This document shows positions 1 to 13,800 of a DNA stretch of 64,000 nucleotides, piece after piece (position 1 is the first letter of the stretch; each line of letters begins with the position of its first letter). Origin of the DNA: Acanthaster planci (taxonomy: Eukaryota > Echinodermata > Asteroidea > Valvatida > Acanthasteridae). The position numbers were made by a program, and so were the translations under genes. Location: NCBI RefSeq assembly GCF_001949145.1, contig NW_019091363.1, forward strand, positions 666,403 through 730,402. The letters are read 5' to 3'. The notes beneath the pieces were generated by a model. That model made no database searches and was not told where the DNA came from. It saw only the letters and a list, made by a program, of their open reading frames with translations.

Positions 1-3000
1 GTGCCCTTCTATACGCCCAAGTCATAACGCTTTGAAGTGAGAGTTGTTCCCAACCTCACAATTCAATGACAAAACAATGAAATTTAATAACCATAAAACC
101 CGACCTTCTAAAACAGGCAATAAACCAACAAAGAGAAAAAAATCATCCACATACATCCTCCACATTAATCCTTGCCCGTACACACTCCACGCAAACCAGC
201 TTGACCTGCTTTTCCCATCTTTTCATGGCCACGACCCCAGATAATGTAATTCTTATGCCTACTGTAATGTATTACCGGCACGCTTGGCACAATGGCAACT
301 GCCGTGAAAAGTCTCAATTATTAACAGCAGTGAATTCATTCGGTTAATAATATAGGGGTTTACCGTATGTGGTTTAGACTCTTTAGGCCTTATGCAGTAT
401 TGTGTGACATTGTTACAAACTTTTATGATCGGCAGAAACCATAAACAATCACTTAGACCTGAGCTGCCAAACACAAGGTCCCACATTTGCCCAGAACACA
501 TTCCCGCGCACAGCAGCTCGCTATGGTACACCTTCTGTCGTGCTGGGAAAGTGGGCCAGTAGAGGTATATTAAAGTACCATATTTCTACCCGAGCGGGAC
601 CTCTGCAAGTGCGCTGCAGCCGGGCAGTGCAAACCTGTAGTCCTCCGCACCACGTCTAGGGAATCACTGGTTCGGAAAAAGCTTGACAAATTCCGCTGAC
701 GAGTCTTGGAGCGGATTCGGTGGGGGGGGGGATTTCAGTCCGTTTGCGTCTTCAGTCTGTGAGATCGGAGGAAACACAAAGGTTTGCATAACAACATAAA
801 CACTTACACTGCAGTGTAATTCACATGAAATATTCTCTAGACCTCAGTAGATCAAGGTTGTTTTCACCCGCCTCCATTTTGGTATGATAATTGGTTTGAT
901 CAAGTCCACGTTCATTCTGGAAAACAGCACATGTTGTAACATGCAAGAAAAATGTTGGGAAATGAGTTACAAGCAATAATGGATATTATCAGGGTAAATT
1001 GTCCTGAATTTTACAGCATGTTCGTTGCTGAATATGCTCCTTTAAACACTTGTAAAACATACATCCGTGTTATGCAACCAGAGCGCCTTTCAACGTCACC
1101 TCTCCTTCGAAAAGAGCGCAAAAAGGAATACTTACTGTAAATCATGCTGCTACCAAGCGTTTCGTGCAAATAACTCTAGCCTTCACGATTGCGGCTAATG
1201 ATAACATACTTTGATGTCATCCACATTTTCGTTTCATGTGTGTTACATCAGCTCCTTAAATATTCGATCTTGTCCACGTCCATCCGAGTTAATTTAAGGC
1301 TTTTCTCACGAAGGACCCTTGCACAGACGACATGACAAGTCTTCATCCTAGCCGGAGTCTGCATCATTCGCTCATCGGTCGTCTTGCCGTCTTGTCATCT
1401 CTCGTCAGAGAGTTAAAGAAGTAGTGTGTTGATTTTGTGTCACGGCCATGAAGTTTGTCCCTTGCATTTTGCTCTGTAGAGGTATTTCATAAATATTTCA
1501 ATATGCGCTTTACCTGAAAAGGGACACTCCTTTAAAGGATCTCGTCTTCTACAGCCGTCTTACAATTTTTTCTAATTTCACGGTGTGTGACTGTAAATTA
1601 CAGTCATGACTCGTTTGCTACGCTAGTCAAGCCGTTTCTATATTTCCCGTGTATCTCACGAGACATCGCTCATATTGAATGTCAAATATTTGTTTGTCAG
1701 ATATTACGCTCCCACATTAATATTGAATATTAATGTGGGGACATCAGCTGTAATCAACCACAGAGAGAGGAATCACCAGCAGAATTTTGATCGAACCATC
1801 TGTGCCAACGAATCTACTGAAAGTCAAAGGATAACTGCAAAAACAGCTCTATCAAGTAGCAGATACAAAACTTACAACAACTTCAAACAGTCAACTGTAA
1901 AGTCAACAGCACCAAGGTGAAATCATTCGCCACTTCAGCCCGGGCGTGTGCGTCCTGACGATTGATCACGTACTATCCCACCCGTGATCTGATTTCGGGA
2001 ACTAATTCCAGGGACTTTGGGGGCATGAGGGTGTACATCAGCGGGCAGTCAGTAGCTGGTTAAGGTCCTGGAATAATTACATTAGTGTGGATTAAACGTG
2101 CCGCTTGACAGAGGAACGTCATCAGCAGAGGACGCGTAGCCGTGTCTTCTGGACCTTTATATCAAAGGTTTCCTTCCAAGGCCGTTACCATGGCAACTTG
2201 AATTTCCTGCGTTCCAGTTTAGTTTATTAGGTGCCCTTTTCTCTTCAAACGACCAAAATATTGCCTCTAGTCGCCAATACTCCAGCATAAAACTAGAACA
2301 AAGAGGATTTTGAAATTGTTCCTCGATGTTACGAATTCTCGATGTGAGATGAGATCAGTATTATGCCCCCCCTGTTCCACTACATATCTTCCAAGCTACC
2401 CATGTGTCATAGCGTATGTGGATATTATAATACTGTCGACGAATTATGTCTCGATCCCTAGCTGTGATAGACTAAGGAATCGGGTTTCACGGTCGTAACG
2501 AGAGCGGTAGGTGAGATAGGTAAAGTGTGAAGAGTGTGATGAAAAAATATGTTACCAACACGAACCTGTTAGACTAAAGTGATTATAACGACTGGCAAGT
2601 TAGAAAGCGGCAGCCACTCTGTGTATAAAATACACAGTAAAAGTACTGGGTACTACCGGTAATAAGTGTGTTTGATCACCGAGGACTCGAAGTCCAGAAA
2701 CGCTGGAAGCTTAGCACCAGGCCTTATCTGCCTTTTTTGTCATAATATACAACGTTTGAGTGTCGGTTTCGACCCATAATCATGCATGATATATCACACC
2801 TCGCGGTTTGTATTTTTTGGAGGCCTTTTTTATCTGATTATTTAAAAGCGTGCGTTTTCATTTGCGCAGAGTACCGCCGACGGCTGTCTTCGATGTATCA
2901 TTTGCCACATTGTCCAGTGCAGTTTTGATTTTACAGGTAAACCTTTGTGCACAATGCGGGCCTCGAATAATTGACTACTCCAGGGCAGTTGCATGTAGAT

Positions 3001-6000
3001 TCAAAGAATTTATTTCTTTTTTGCAAATTTACGGATACACAAAAGTTGAAAAAGGCCGGGGGGGGGCTCCTGTTACAAATGACCGGTGCATAACTGCAGA
3101 AATTAAACAGTGCCAGTAACACCATTATTTTTCCGTCTCAAGATGGTAAACCAAAAAGCATAAATCCTACACTACAGACCAAGGGTATACCATTACCACT
3201 GGCCACCACCTGTGTACGTGACAGGTGGTGCCGTCAATTATCAAGGGTCCTTGATGCATTGTACTTAAGCAGCAGTAACTAATGGCCAGCAAATTTCATT
3301 GCATCGTGCGCCTCTATTTTTTCACCTTGACAAATGGGGGATTTCCCCGTTTATCATCGTGATCGGTATTGAAAGTACATGTAATTACCGGCTATTAGGA
3401 GGATCGACCTGCAACCTAATTGCAGTACCAATACAATGGTCTCGCTGGCTTGTTTGGGAATGAAAAGGAAACAAAAAATTACAAAGGAGAAAAGAATTCG
3501 CTCATACGTATTATTGCACCTGATCAGAATTTTAAAAAAAAAATCTAATAGCAGTAGGTTTGGTTTTACTCGTGGGTGATTTTGTTGTTGGCCTCTACCC
3601 TACGAATAAACAGGATCTAACATTTCATGCATAATGCTCCGCCATCGTCTATCGTCCTGAGGGAAAACAGTAAGAAATTCCATTTTAGAAAAGCAAACTA
3701 TGCACAGTTTTCAGATACATGAGCTCCAAAGTAATAATAAAATAACACTCGGCCGAGTGACATTTTGGTTATGTTCATTTATTTTTTGCAAGCTCTATGG
3801 GCGTTGTTTAAAATGGAAGCTGCTAGGTTTGTTATTAGTCTGTGCTGAAAAGGTGTTGCTGTGTAGGGAAGTGACATAATGCATTAAAAACTCAAGAGTT
3901 AACGGCTCGCAAAGGTAGGGTAAATTATTTTCCACGTCCATGAGTGAGCCCAAATAAAGATGGTGGGCCTATACGGTAAAGTTAATGAGGCCTGATAAGT
4001 ACTGTGGCTGCATCGACTGAGCACTTAAACCGAGCATTTATGTTTAAAACGTCAGCTTGCGTTTTGATCCAAATATGAAACCTTTACAAATTAGAATGCT
4101 CAGACTGCTCGGCCTTTTTTCGGTTTCAGAATTTGGACCTAGATATTTCTTGAAGATATTTAGGTATTTTTATACAAGTATCAAATTCTTATGTATTATC
4201 AAAATACTCTTACACTCTAAAAAAAAAAGTGTAAATCTTTGTTGGCTAAGTATGTTGGGTACGAAAGTTGAGTAATTTTATGCCCAATAATGGGTTCAGG
4301 TGTAATTTTGCGGGTACCCCTGAAAAGGTAAATTTGACCTTTTGATGCTTTACTAAAAAATGTCCAATGTTGACGCAAGAAAAGTGTATAAAAACATATT
4401 TCCCCACCACTAGGTCAAGTTTAGCTAACAACTTGGTACACAAAATAAGGATATGCTTTTAAATAGTGAGTCAAATTGAGCAAAATGATGCCAAACACTG
4501 CTAAATGTTGTCGAGGCGACTACTGCGTGGCGCGAGCGCTCGATCTCATGCTGATAGTGCAGTGGTCGGTCGATCGACTCATAGTGGAATTCGGATTTGG
4601 GCGATTCCCTTGGCAGAATAGCTGATGTGACAATTGGTGATTTCCTAATAAAGTGGGATTTGGAGTCCCCGATTCCCCAGTTTAAAGGTAACGATTGTCT
4701 TTCCACGACTTTGTTTCAGTGATTCATGTTCATGTGAAAAAGACATATTCTTTCCATCGATCACGTTAACAATCTTTTGGCCTACAGCACAGCACACGTC
4801 AGGTCTTACCTCCCTTCATGGTGTCATTTATCGTTGACTGCCAGGTTCCACAAACATAAACTGTCAAAAGTTTTTCATGCCTCCAAGGGTAACATGTATG
4901 GAAAGTTTTTCATCCAGAAATAGTTGGAAATTACCCAGCTACCCATTCGAAAGACAGCCGTCCCGCAAATATCGCTATCTATACGGCAGGTGTTGTTTTT
5001 CTAACACATACTGCCGAGCACCACTTGCGCATCGTCTGCGCTCTGATTGTGCCACAATCCCAAATAGCTTGTGGAACCAGCAGTGATTGAGATGTAAACT
5101 TGAATTCTTTGCTTGTAGTTACTGCTTACATTTACCATTCAAATCATTTCAAGACCCTTTCCCTCTTTTATCAGGCCAAGCTCCAACATAAAGAAAGGTA
5201 CGGTTCAGTCTATCGTGAATGCATTTCTATGTTTAAGGGATCCCCATGGAAAGGGCTACGTAGGTTTTACTGTATTAGGTGATGAAAAATGAATAAGAAA
5301 ATCAGGCATGTTACTTTGCCTTTGTTGATTTCTCTTTTTTCACTTCAAACTCATTCCATTGACAATTGAAAAATTGTACAGTCTTGGAAAGATGGAAATT
5401 TTAAATCTTTTTTATTTCAAAGTTGAATGACTGGAAGGTCCATGATTTACTGGAGGGATCATAATTCTGGGTCTGATCATTGTCTTATGATAAAGTAGGC
5501 TGTTAGCTACATTTAAGAGTACAAATCATCGAAGATTATTTAAAAAAAAATATAGGCCTAGTTGGAAAAGTTGCAATTTATGATACTACATAAGGGGAAA
5601 TTGCGGAGTGAAAACTGCACTGCCTGAAGCAAATGCCCTGAATTGCTATAGATTGTACGCTTGCATGAAAACAAACAGCTATTCAAATTTAATTACCGAG
5701 GCACTATTCTGGCATGTGTGTTTGGTTGCACTTCGCAGTTTTTGTAATCTTCTTAAAGCATTGCAACGCTTTGGTGATATACAGTCTTCACTTAAAAACA
5801 GGATATTAATTTTGTACCATGACCTATTTCTGTCACACACATTTTGAAGACTTAATGCCTTGTGGCATTGCCTGTGCAGCCCATGGTAATTCAAGCATAG
5901 TTTTGACAGTGACTTTAATGATGGCATTCACTCACAATGCTATAAGAAATCTGTGAGAATGTTGTCATTCATTACCCAAAATAAACATTTTCCATCGTGC

Positions 6001-6249
6001 TTTGTTTATAGACCTTCTGCAAATGCACATAGGATGGCATTTCATTCTTTCCCCTGGATAGGCACCAGTAGATCTTTTTTAGCCGTATTGCCGTTGAATT
6101 TAGATGAAAAATATATTCTCTATCAAGGTATGAGGTCTGCATGCACGCTTTTTGCCCCCACTACCATGGGAAAGTGCATAATATTTGCAATCGTAATATC
6201 ACTCTGTCTCAAGGCAATAACAGCTTGGGCATTGTCAAATCTTTTTCAG
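1..6249. other. Non-coding stretch, no recognisable gene
   Basis: AT-rich sequence with only short open frames (under about 140 codons) whose translations show no domain, signal peptide or repeated pattern that I recognise. It contains two small perfect palindromes (near 1711 and 3746) and short homopolymer runs such as the G run near 721. The far right should hold the intron or upstream exons of the gene ending at 6562, but no further exon could be identified with confidence. Confidence 0.6.
1711..1739. repeat. Perfect short palindrome
   Basis: Two 13-base arms (CCCACATTAATAT and its complement) are separated by three bases. The arms are perfect but no surrounding element or duplicated target was found. 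It could be a foldback core or chance. Confidence 0.7.
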
Positions 6250-6562
6250 GAGGGAACTAATTTGGAGTGCTTTCTGGACAACATTCAGGGATCTACAAGA
6301 AGCCATCGTTTGTACTTGTTCTCAGGGGAAGTTCCAGAAACATGGGCAGGCCTTCGTGATCACTGAGAGGAGAGCCATAGAAGGGAAGACCTTGCTGGGT
6401 GCAGTTGACCATTGCTACAAAATGTATCAAATCCTTGATTTAACTAATCCACCACAAGCATCAGCCATCTGTTCATTCCTTGAGTCAAAAATCTACAATG
6501 TAACTATCCATGACAAGCCAGGATCAGTAAGGGTATTTAGTGCCTACTATCACTTTACCTAA
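6250..6562 (+). CDS. Terminal coding exon of an unidentified multi-exon gene
   Basis: The exon begins after a plausible acceptor (AATCTTTTTCAG, AG at 6248-6249) and stays open for about 103 codons to a TAA at 6560-6562. The readable protein starts R-E-L-I-W-S and ends F-S-A-Y-Y-H-F-T. Its centre, around LLGAVDHCYKMYQILDL followed by PPQAS and a CSFLES segment, resembles the C-terminal block of a large group of uncharacterised animal proteins that reads roughly as a leader, then YYVFNI-YP, then a FLQ segment. That resemblance is from memory and gives no biochemical function. An AATAAA lies about 100 bases after the stop, as expected for a last exon. The frame has no ATG near its left end, so a start-codon search would miss most of it. 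The upstream exons are not visible; they may lie in 1-6249 or outside the window. Confidence 0.6.
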
Positions 6563-6661
6563 TACAGGGTATTTTTCAATAGCACTTCAAAACTACAACA
6601 ACAACAACAACCAGACCTCAGTCAAGTACATAAAAAGTGAGGTGTGAAAAGTTTAGATGCA

Positions 6662-6667
6662 AATAAA
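6662..6667 (+). promoter_or_regulatory. Poly(A) signal AATAAA
   Basis: A canonical hexamer sits 100 bases downstream of the stop at 6562, a normal spacing for a short 3' UTR. A short CAA repeat (five units, 6596-6610) lies within the inferred UTR. Confidence 0.5.
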
Positions 6668-9274
6668 ACGTGCACAAGTGTTTTCCCTTTCCATTGTGGA
6701 GCCTTTTATATCCACAAAACATAAGTAAATTCAAAAAGGAAAATTCTAAACCTTTTAGTTCATAAAAGGACAAAAGGGAAGAAATTGTGAAAGTGTTTTT
6801 ATCGTAGAGTTGTATTTTTTTTCTGTTTTGACATTTCTATCTTTTATAAATTGGGTTGATTTGCTTCAAACGGATTTAACCTTGCTTGCATTAATATGTT
6901 TTATAACATGCATGTTGAGGTCCAGTTTGTTTTTAAGACTAATAATTTCAAGATTTCAAGTTTTTTGTGAATAAAAGTAAACAAATGGTTAATTGAATAC
7001 ATGTATTTGGTCAAGAATATTCTTACTGTCCATTGTGCGCTGCACAAATGCATGTTTCACTTTTGGGCCAACATTATACACAACAGCGGTGGGTAACGTT
7101 GGATCAGCAGTGGCGTCAAGAGAATGGGTACTCATTTGTTAGGTACAGTTTTTACACAATGAAATTGTGTATCAAATTTGACGTTATTATTGGGTAAACG
7201 CTTTTCTCGATATTGAATAAAACTTGACGCAACCTGTGTTGCGTAGCGTTTTACCCCACAAACGACCATGTTCCCTTTTTAACACCACAAAGAGTGATAT
7301 TTTACACAATGTTGAGTATTTATTTTTTTAGTGTGGTACCAACGGTAATCGTTCAGATTTAATTCCTACTAGGTCATCAATTTTATTACAGCACTCTTGA
7401 TAAACTCGGACATGGAATCGATCCAACTTTGTCCTTATGCAAACACCATGTTTATCATTGTTGGACGTGCAGTCCATGAGTTTTAAGAAACTGTTTGAGG
7501 GCCCGTGGAATTTACTTTTAACGCAGTCCTTGTGAATGGGTACGCTTGTTTCTAGTTTCAACTTATTTCCAATTTTCATTTTCGTTGTTAAGGTCATTAT
7601 AATTTTATTGTTGTTCGTTCACAACTTTGCATGTCTGTGAGCAAATGTGTGATGCCATTTTAGGAAGAAACTCAATATTCAGCACCAACATTTGTCTGAG
7701 GAAGAAAAGAAAAGATAATTTAAGACAGCAACATATCAGTTTTGCTGTCTTGAATTATCTCTATTCGTGTGAGATATTGTTTCACCTAATAAAAATAGGC
7801 AGTGAGCAAAGGTGTCCCACGAATACTTTCAGAGAGCTAAATGGGTTCCTACTTTAAACACTAAAATAAACAGCATCTTTCTCAGAGACGTCACGGGTGT
7901 CCACGTTTGTCAGGAAAGGCCTAGACAGTTTGAATTGGTTAAAAGTTGCACTTGTCAGTGAGATTTAAAGGATTTCAAACATTATTCATACATTTGCAGA
8001 AGGGTAGAAATAGCACAGAATAATATTCAAAGGTAATACTGGCTTCATGTGCCCTTTATCAGTGTTTTTTTTAGATTGTAAGTTTATGTTTGCATATATT
8101 TGGTTAAGATTCCTGAAGTTTAATTAAAGAATTAAACTTGAACTCAACATTTTTCAGAGGGTCGTTGTGGGACTTCATCGGGTATATATCATATCTAGGA
8201 TTCCTTACAGTGTAGCACCAAAATACATAAATCATATAATTCATCATACTGCTCTTTGTATATAACACCGTCACGGTGCACTTTCCAGATGAAATACAGT
8301 ACCCATTTTGGGTTATCAAACCTGCAGTATTTCACCATGATATGATTTTAAAAATATGCTGTTTTGAAGATGGTAAGATACCGCCAAATGTAAAGTGAAA
8401 TGGAGTACTATAATATTGAGTCGCCCTGATAGGATTTTTCATGTCTATTATTCCCTTTGGTTGAGTGCTTGATAGTGTGAACTTGCAGGACAAGTTAAGA
8501 CTTTTCGTTTTCATTTCTTTCTTTTCTTTTTTTTTTGGCGGAGGCTTGGTGTGAATTTCTTTCATTATAGCTAGCCGGCGAAGGTTTTAATTCCTCATGA
8601 ATCCTGAAACATGCACGCACAGTCGTGTCTCTCCGTGAGTCTGGGGATTTTCGTCAACCATGCATGAGCTCATTATACCTGGAGGCTATACGGTAAAACT
8701 TCGCGGAGATCACATGCACAGGGACTTTTTCCCCCGCTCTCCATCCAGATGCATTCAGATCACGGCGGCCCTCCACCCCGTGCGATCGAGGTAATTCATC
8801 CGAGACAGCGATGCTGGATGGTTCCTCCTCCAAAATGTTTCGCCTGTGCTTGGAGGGGCCACTCCAGCCCCTACTGTCCTGCTTGTATACCTGGCGGGGG
8901 TGGTGGGACGTGTTTACGGCAGATAAACTTAAGCCTTGTCGGCAGCCCGTGCCTGTGTATCGTGTATGCCTTTCCAGGCTGCTGCTTCCTCCGGAATCGA
9001 TAAAGTTTCCTGCTGTCAGACAGTCGGAACGGCTGTTTTGTGATTCAGAGCATGTGTTGGTTGGACAAGTGTAATATCACAAACAGGGATAGTTCAGGGA
9101 GAGATTAAAAAAACACTCATTTGCCATCACTGTAATAACTGAAAGCCACTTTTTCTCCTCTGTTTGTCACTAGCCTGGTATAAAGGTTGTAACTCGAACA
9201 AAGGGGTCACATAGCTAAACACATATCAAGTAAAGTGATTACCTTTCCACTATGAAGACTGCTTAATCTAATAT
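6668..9274. other. Non-coding stretch with a GC-richer patch
   Basis: Mostly AT-rich with no recognisable domain. Between about 8700 and 9075 the sequence becomes GC-richer and two overlapping open frames of 84-87 codons appear. Their translations are unlike any family I know. A possible donor (GAG/GTAATTC) lies near 8790. It could be a 5' exon or promoter region of an unseen gene, but there is no supporting evidence. Confidence 0.4.
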
Positions 9275-9375
9275 AGGCGTTTCACAATAGTGCGCCCCCG
9301 AGAGTTTGCAACGCGTTTTCGCACTGTTGGTCAACGCTTTACAAATTCTTGGAGGCGCACTATTGTGAATCGCCC
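9275..9375. mobile_element. Short inverted-repeat element, family A copy 1 (MITE-like)
   Basis: The ends are AGGCGTTTCACAATAGTGCG on the left and the complement of GGGCGATTCACAATAGTGCG on the right, giving a compact foldback of about 100 bp. The same ends and the internal phrase GAGTTTGCAACGCGTT recur in the element at 21310-21475. It encodes nothing. No clean target duplication was found. Family assignment is open. Confidence 0.8.
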
Positions 9376-10591
9376 ATGCTGCTTAATTTAGAATAAGAAA
9401 TATGAATTTGAAAATGCAGCATCTCATGGGAACCTAGGTCTTCTGCTGCACTTGTCCATCTGTCGTGGGTTGCAATTTGCCTAACAAAACGCAATAGGAC
9501 ATACACTTGGTAAAGTACAGCCCTACAAGTGCTAGCATCTGGGCTACTTAAGGGTTTGGCCTTTCGTACTTCAGAGCTTTAATTAGTTTTTCGTGTGGGA
9601 AAGTATTTTCTCTTTTGTCTGGAGCATCGCTAAAATCATTGCCATTCTAAAATGCCCTGACGATAGAGTGGTTGTGCCTTAGGAAAATTCCCCATTTCTG
9701 AAAACTACGCGACGCGTCAAGATCATTTCTTCATCAAATAGGCCTAGTCAAAATTTGTCTTGACAATTGTTACAGTTTACTGTGTTCAGTTTTGCATTTT
9801 AAGCAGCAGTTTGGGCAAAATCTATCCCCTCTGTCTTGGCGAGAAGCAACAGGACATGCATAAGCCGTTGCATATTTGCACAGTCGCGAAGAAGAAAACA
9901 GTTCCCACAATTTGCATGTTTTAGCCTCGCTTTAGGGGCAGTTACAACAAGCACCGTTCAGTTCTGCATCAGACGACGTCTACCTTCCGTGGGTAGAATG
10001 CGCCATAATAAGATTTTTCCCAAAAGATGTTTGCGTGGAGAAAATTGATTGGTTTTTGGCAAAGCCCGAAGGGAAAGGGGGGAACTTTAAATTAGGTTTT
10101 GGTGTTGCTTTGCATGTTTTTCTGGAGCAAAGGATGTGTATGTGAGTGCTGTGTGATTTCACCTAACAGTTTTCTCTCTTTGTAGAGGATAGCTGCAATG
10201 CATACTTGCATCTCATAGAAATTCATGGCTGCTACACTTTATTGGTGGCAAAATGGGATGGGCACGTCTTACCCTGTTTGATTTAACCCAGAAGAAAAAA
10301 AAACAGCTGGCGTATAGTTGATAACTACAGCTGTTGATTTCGGAGTTCACTATTCATGAAACACCCCACGTCAAACATCTCATATTCTTTACTCAATACT
10401 TGGTACAGCAGTACAACAACTTCATATGAAAGATTTTTATGATGTTAATTTCATCGTAATGCCACAGGAGGAATGGTATAAGTAGGGATAGGTCTCTGAA
10501 ATGATTTTTATATCAGTGAGAAATAATAAAAGGTTCCACTAATTACAGTGGGCCAAAACTGTAAATGTCATATTAAGGGGGAAGGGGCACA
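9376..10591. other. Non-coding stretch, nothing recognised
   Basis: No coding frame with recognisable features and no obvious repeat apart from one TAGGCCTA palindrome at 9739. Confidence 0.5.
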
Positions 10592-10830
10592 CATCATTCG
10601 TAAAAATCCTGGGTAAAATTCTAACCCAAGTCAAGGTGAAAACAGCTACCTGGAATTGGGTCCAATAAACCCAATTGCTGTTTTATAACTAGTTTCTCGT
10701 TCATTTCAACTCTCCCAGTGAGTTTATATGAACCAACGTTTTGGTTACAAATTAATGAACATTAACCCAAAATTTGTAGTTTTCACCCTAATTTGGGTTG
10801 AATTTAATCCGTGCAATTTTTAATGCATGA
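10592..10830. mobile_element. Foldback element with AACCCAA-type arms
   Basis: The left arm (CATCATTCG, then GGGTAAAATTCTAACCCAA and GGTGAAAAC) matches the reverse complement of the right arm (CATGCATT, GGATTAAATTCAACCCAA, GGTGAAAAC). Several TTGGGTT/AACCCAA words lie inside. This layout is typical of small non-autonomous DNA transposons. The arms are diverged, so it is an old copy. Confidence 0.65.
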
Positions 10831-13800
10831 TTAATTTCGGTAGTTTCAAAGTATGATATCTTTCAAACTTATTTTTCATTAAAACCCCAAGCTTTGTTGG
10901 TGACACAAATCATATCACTTGAATCCTGAGATTATTTTAGGAAGTGTGGCAACACGGCTCTGAATAATTCAAAGACAAAAATCCTCGGTGGATGCCATTA
11001 AGCAAGATTACTCGTCCGCACAGCCCTCTTTTTTTCAATGAGCAAATTTCGTAGTCATTAATCTCACGGAAAAGTAGGCCACAAATGAACGAGATGCGAC
11101 CGTAGGGAACGGCCGTTATTCAGGCGCCCTCGAACGCATTTGTCGTCGCCGCAATCGAGGCCGGCCGCAACTTCACCCCCGGCCCCGTCACCATGATTCG
11201 CATAACTGTAGTCAGTCCTGCCGAGGGGGATGTAGGATTGCAAATTAAAAGGAGCGTATCATTCCAGATCAGGAATGTAGCTGGGGGTGATCCAGGCAAT
11301 TCGACGGATTGGCAACTATAGAAAGGTGGGGAAAAACGATGCTGTCTTTCTTTTGCCGAGTGTATGCCAACACATAGAAATATTTTAAGTTTAAACGATG
11401 CTGAATTAATGGACGGGTGCAGTGCATTTCGGAAACATATTTTTGGCATGTTGACAATACCTGTTGTTTCTGTTCTGTTTAGAACCTGCTCTTTGCGGTG
11501 GGACTCACACGAAATGTTCTTCCAGGAATGTTAGTCAAAAGGTGAATCAAGTTCGCTGAATGCTTTAGATTTATTGTTTTCAAAAAGTCTTCATTCCTGG
11601 TTGAAATTCAGCTCACTAAAAATTGTGTTTGTCTTCTAATTATTTTTGACATCCAAAAATAATACGTTTTCCCTCTGATTACACGATCATAGGACTGGGG
11701 TAGCCTATGTTTCATAAAGATAAGTAATGTATGACAAATGAAACAATCTTTAGTCTAATTGACCCTTATGGCTAAATCATGTAAATTATTTATAATATTT
11801 CTGCTGTCTTCAGTTTTGAGTTTTGAAACCCGGAATACCAAAAAGGTGCATGTTAAAAAACAACAAGTATTTTTATTCAATTTGAAAATTTTGGACTTAC
11901 ATTTTGCCAATCCGTAAATAACTACTAAATGTCAATCTCAATTATGGAAAGACTTGTGTTCAACAGTGTCTATGTGTCCCTGCCTTCGTGCTGCATCATG
12001 CGACAAATTTAACACTGACAAGCGGGATGCCGCTCATTCTACCTGAGGTGAGAATCAGAAACAACATCTAACAGAAGTGTCTGCGTTAAGTGTTGATGTC
12101 TCCTGTTCTCCGAATAATTTTGTCGTTCTTAGCCCTGTGACACCTGATATTTGCAAAATATGTGGCTGGTGCATTTTCATTTTGTTTACCCTGAACGGTT
12201 TCAAAACAAATACTTTTAAAGCTGATGCGTGTGCTTTAGTCCTCACAGCAAACGTGGCCGTACAGTTTTCCCCTCTAAAATATTCCAAAGTGGAAGTGAA
12301 AAAACAGCAGAAGGATGTGTGAGCTGCAAGTAAATTCCATGGAGCTCGCACTGTATCTGGGGCCCAACACATCTCTGCAAACAGAGCTTTCCGTGTGCAA
12401 ACAACTTAAGATGTTTGGCCGGCAGTCCCTGATGGGTTCTAGCCGATGGCTTATCTGCTTTCACGAACAGCAAAAGGGTTGGAGGGGGTTCTTCCCTGAA
12501 CATGGCACGTACGCTAGAGAGAAGACGCACACTGCGCGCTTGATCCTTCTTATTTTAGTCCAATGCGAAGCTTCGCGCATTAGATCTTCTTCAAGATGCT
12601 GAAGGTGCAGGTTCTGAAATACTATTGTCTTCAGCGGCATTTGTAATCCCATATTAAACACGTCATTGTTAACCATTGCCTCGTCTGTTTTTGGTTTGTT
12701 ATGCTTGAAATTCAAGCACATGTCAAACTGTTTTTATTTTTTCCCTTAAATTTGCACTTGTCATTAGTTTTCTTTCTGTTGACTGAGTTTGTAAATGCTT
12801 TTTCCATTTTCTTAGTTTCCAAACCAAAACGACAGAAAAGATAATATTACACATGTATGTCCCCAGTACACCCATGCATTTTCCTAAAGAGCCTACCAAC
12901 CGTAAGGCAAAAAGGCTGCTCTACTGTTAGTGGATATAATAACAGAAAAAAGAAGCAACCCGTAGAAATAACATCCTGTCTATCCACGTTGTTCCATTGT
13001 GTTGCACTCTTGCAAGTCTTTAATCGTGGGTTCCGGTTTCGTGTCTTTTAATTGTTAAGAAAGTGTGCCTCGCGCAAACTATTTTTCGCATGCTTTTATA
13101 CTTGTAGAATGTTTTAACCGCGCAGGAGTTGTTATTAATATTTGTTCTGAGAACACGGGTCTCAGCAGTTTTTGTGGCATGCAACAGGAAGTGAAATATA
13201 AAAAAATATCTTCCCTGAGAGGCTATCTGCTTGTTTTAGTTTCACTGTCGGCAAACAGACTGGCAATTTATTTTTAGTCGGCATGAACAAGGCTTGAACT
13301 TTGCCATCATTTGTCTTCGTTATAAGGATGAATACAATCAGGAATTGGTGTATCAAATCTTGTAGTTGAAACAGTTTTGTGGCGGGATGTGATTGATGGA
13401 TTTTATGATGGCCCGTTCAGGCGTTTCCGTAAGACTGGCCACCGATAAAAATCTGATTTGACTGCCATAGCCACCTTGTCTGCAGAGTCCTAAAGGCGCA
13501 TGTACGTCCGCCCTGATTATTACATTTGGGTTCTTGATGTAGCAAACCTTGGCCCCAGGTCAATTGCAGGAGCACATGACAGGAGAATGGCAATACCGTG
13601 ACCAACTTGTGCTAAATCACTTCCATCTTGTACGAGGATGATTAACACCTAGCGAAACCATGCATAAAAGCATGACATACGCAGAGTAGCAAAACGTGAA
13701 CAGAGCACAGTCCAATACTAAGGGTAATGTGGCACTATTATTGGGGTGGAGTATGTGGGCTTCTTTGTCTGACTGAGTTGATAGAGAGGCGGCACTGGCA

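Noticed and set aside
4190-4235. ACACTCTAAAAAAAA-type transposon end
   Set aside because: Only one end was visible and no partner inverted repeat was found within a reasonable distance.
5953-6366. 137-codon plus-strand open frame
   Set aside because: It runs across the acceptor at 6249 in a different frame from the conserved-looking exon and has no recognisable features.
7180-7265. Weak inverted repeat around GGGTAAACGC / GCGTTTTACCCC
   Set aside because: Arms of about 12 bases with mismatches, no second copy and no target duplication.
12055-12721. Overlapping 80-105 codon frames on both strands
   Set aside because: Compositionally random, no motif, no splice or poly(A) evidence.
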